From: CAYUNA01 sp047629355 | GTDB taxonomy: Bacteria; Bacteroidota; Bacteroidia; Chitinophagales; Saprospiraceae | DNA: 6,145 nucleotides | NCBI GenBank assembly: GCA_047629355.1 | Contig: JBLHWU010000311.1 | Location: forward strand, 1 to 6,145 | Direction of reading: 5' to 3' | Shown: positions 5,244 through 6,145 of the stretch, piece after piece | How positions within the stretch are numbered: the first letter of the stretch is position 1 | How the letters are laid out: each line of letters begins with the position of its first letter | Made by a program: the position numbers and the translations under genes | The notes under the pieces: generated by a model | Databases searched by the model: none | What the model saw: the letters and a program-made list of their open reading frames with translations, nothing else | Told to the model about the DNA's origin: nothing

Positions 5244-5890
5244 TCAGAAAGCATCAGTTTTCTCAATATTAACTGGTTCCCCGTACTTCTCTAAAGTTGT
5301 TTCAAACGCTAATTCTTCAAAAATAGATTTGATTTTATCTGCCTCTTCAAAATAAAGGAAATCATATCTTTCCGCTAGTAATGAGAAAAAAATAAATTGA
5401 CATTCTTGGGTAATTTATTTTGGACTTAGTTATTGATTTAAAAGTGCGATTTATATTAATATAATGAGCAATTTCAAAGTAAAAATAAGGGCAAAAGAGA
5501 TAGCCAAGAATGTGAATTTATTCTTTTGTCATTCCCTACACTGAAAGACTGTCCAAATGTTTTCAAAATATTTTCATATCGAATTAGTCCACTCTCTTCA
5601 TTTGTCTTTAGAATCAGCACAAAATCAACTTTCGGTAGAACATAAGGAACGCTTTCAGACCAAATACAAAAAGTTTCAACAATAGACTTGTTCCGCCCTT
5701 TCTTCAAATAATAAATGCTCGGCACCAAGAATTCTTCAGAAGTTTCTGCTTGCAATTTTCACCTATTTAAACAGAATTTCCAAGTATATTCGGAAGCTCC
5801 AATTGGATGTATATTTAAATCATATTTTTCAATATTCTTTTTTGAGACTCGCTGATTGTCCTCATTCCAACTTTCAAATAAAGCATTGCT
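5244..5890 (-). pseudogene. Decayed gene of unknown function, split by element C
   Basis: Three stretches in one minus-strand frame form a degraded gene. 5890-5762 encodes a coding-like segment with HPIGASEYTWKFCLNR, ended by TGA (5761-5759). 5758-5537 continues in frame with KLQAETSEEFLVPSIYYLKK and ends at V (GTA 5539-5537), where element C begins. Beyond the element, 5375-5247 encodes AERYDFLYFEEADKIKSIFE and ends EKTDAF with TGA at 5246-5244. Removing 5376-5536 joins V directly to A in frame, giving about 117 codons after the internal TGA, or about 160 in all. The remaining frame from TTG 5755 would make a 93-residue protein whose last 20 or so residues come from the element. I do not recognise the family; it is acidic, soluble and has no signal peptide. 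In-frame stops at 5914-5912 and 5893-5891 make the true N-terminus unclear. Confidence 0.72.
5376..5538. mobile_element. Palindromic MITE-like element, copy C, inserted in a gene
   Basis: It is 159 bp between TA dinucleotides (5376-5377 and 5537-5538). The outer 30 bases, 5380-5409 and the reverse complement of 5504-5533, agree at 27 of 30 positions (shared ACATTCTTGG and AATAAATT). The arms continue with small gaps to a perfect 14-base palindrome at the centre, TTATATTAATATAA (5451-5464), so the whole element can fold on itself. The left 49 bases align without gaps to copy B, and 5481-5498 is identical to 1251-1268. There is no ORF. It interrupts the minus-strand pseudogene, and precise loss of the element plus one TA restores the frame. 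This suits a non-autonomous element moved by a TA-targeting transposase (IS630/Tc1-mariner type) encoded elsewhere; the enzyme type is inference. Confidence 0.87.
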
Positions 5891-5893
5891 TCA

Positions 5894-6145
5894 TCGAGAA
5901 TTTATACCTTCCTAACCCTGTGGATTAGCGACAAATAAGTTAGAAGTTGTTTGGAAATTTTCAACCAAAATATAAGTTAATACGAAATATAATTTCGACT
6001 GAGATAAATAAAATATACAAAACAGAATCATATTTCCAATTTTTATTTGATGTATATTTATTTTAACTCAATCAAAAATGTACCCCAAATGTTGTTTGTC
6101 TCAAAAGAATTATTTAATTTAAAACAAAATTATATTCTGAAAAAT
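5894..6145. other. AT-rich right end, no convincing gene
   Basis: A 39-codon minus-strand frame (ATG 6031-6029 to TAG 5914-5912) lies in the same frame as the pseudogene. It could be its old N-terminus, but it is hydrophobic, AT-driven and short, so it is not called. A small hairpin CGAAAT-ATA-ATTTCG lies at 5983-5997. No tRNA, promoter or terminator is seen. Confidence 0.4.

Noticed and set aside
5241..5257. Direct repeat GCATCAG-AAA-GCATCAG between the convergent gene ends
   Set aside because: Only 7 bp; not an inverted repeat, so not a terminator, and it is partly coding for the pseudogene's last codons.
258..5538. Reading the three palindromes as a CRISPR array or tandem repeat
   Set aside because: The copies are kilobases apart, differ in length and are full-length palindromes; no regular spacers and no cas genes.
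5761..5893. Stop-codon recoding (TGA read as an amino acid) to explain the interrupted frame
   Set aside because: TGA ends the NUDIX gene in this window, no selenocysteine-type hairpin is apparent, and the gene has other lesions; pseudogene decay is simpler.

Overview
The window looks like chromosomal DNA of a Bacteroidota bacterium. The evidence is a small secreted protein with a C-terminus like the type IX secretion (T9SS) sorting domain, a NUDIX hydrolase divergent from pyrE, a UbiA-like membrane protein of a type I associate with this phylum, no Shine-Dalgarno sequences before the starts, and AT-rich gaps. Assignment below phylum is not possible from this sequence.

Layout. Positions 1-191 (minus) hold the N-terminus of a NUDIX-like protein that leaves the window. 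Positions 192-660 are non-coding: palindromic repeat element A (258-464), then a strong hairpin terminator (602-640) serving the small secreted protein on the minus strand (660-1037). Element B (1144-1311) lies upstream of that gene. A complete NUDIX hydrolase (1467-2093, minus) and pyrE (2285-2905, plus) diverge from a 191-bp region. That region has a palindrome at its exact midpoint and degenerate 7-bp tandem repeats in the leader of each gene. An M42 metallo-aminopeptidase (2974-4053) follows pyrE in the same direction and ends at a strong terminator (4069-4106). Next is a non-coding stretch with a perfect 22-bp inverted repeat and a second hairpin cluster, then a UbiA-like membrane protein (4384-5232, plus). 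The right end is a decayed minus-strand gene (about 5244-5890) interrupted by element C, followed by AT-rich sequence with no convincing gene.

Main discovery. Elements A, B and C belong to one family of non-coding, near full-length palindromic repeats of about 160 bp, each flanked by TA. They have the form of a MITE (miniature inverted-repeat transposable element). Copy C sits inside a gene: deleting 161 bp, including one copy of the flanking TA, rejoins two open segments in the same frame. This gives direct evidence of insertion, of the element boundaries and of the TA target. No transposase is in the window, so any mobilising enzyme would act in trans.

The intact genes are mostly housekeeping: PyrE makes OMP for pyrimidine synthesis, the M42 enzyme trims peptides, and the NUDIX protein probably hydrolyses a nucleotide or related diphosphate. 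The UbiA-like protein and the secreted protein have no assignable substrate.
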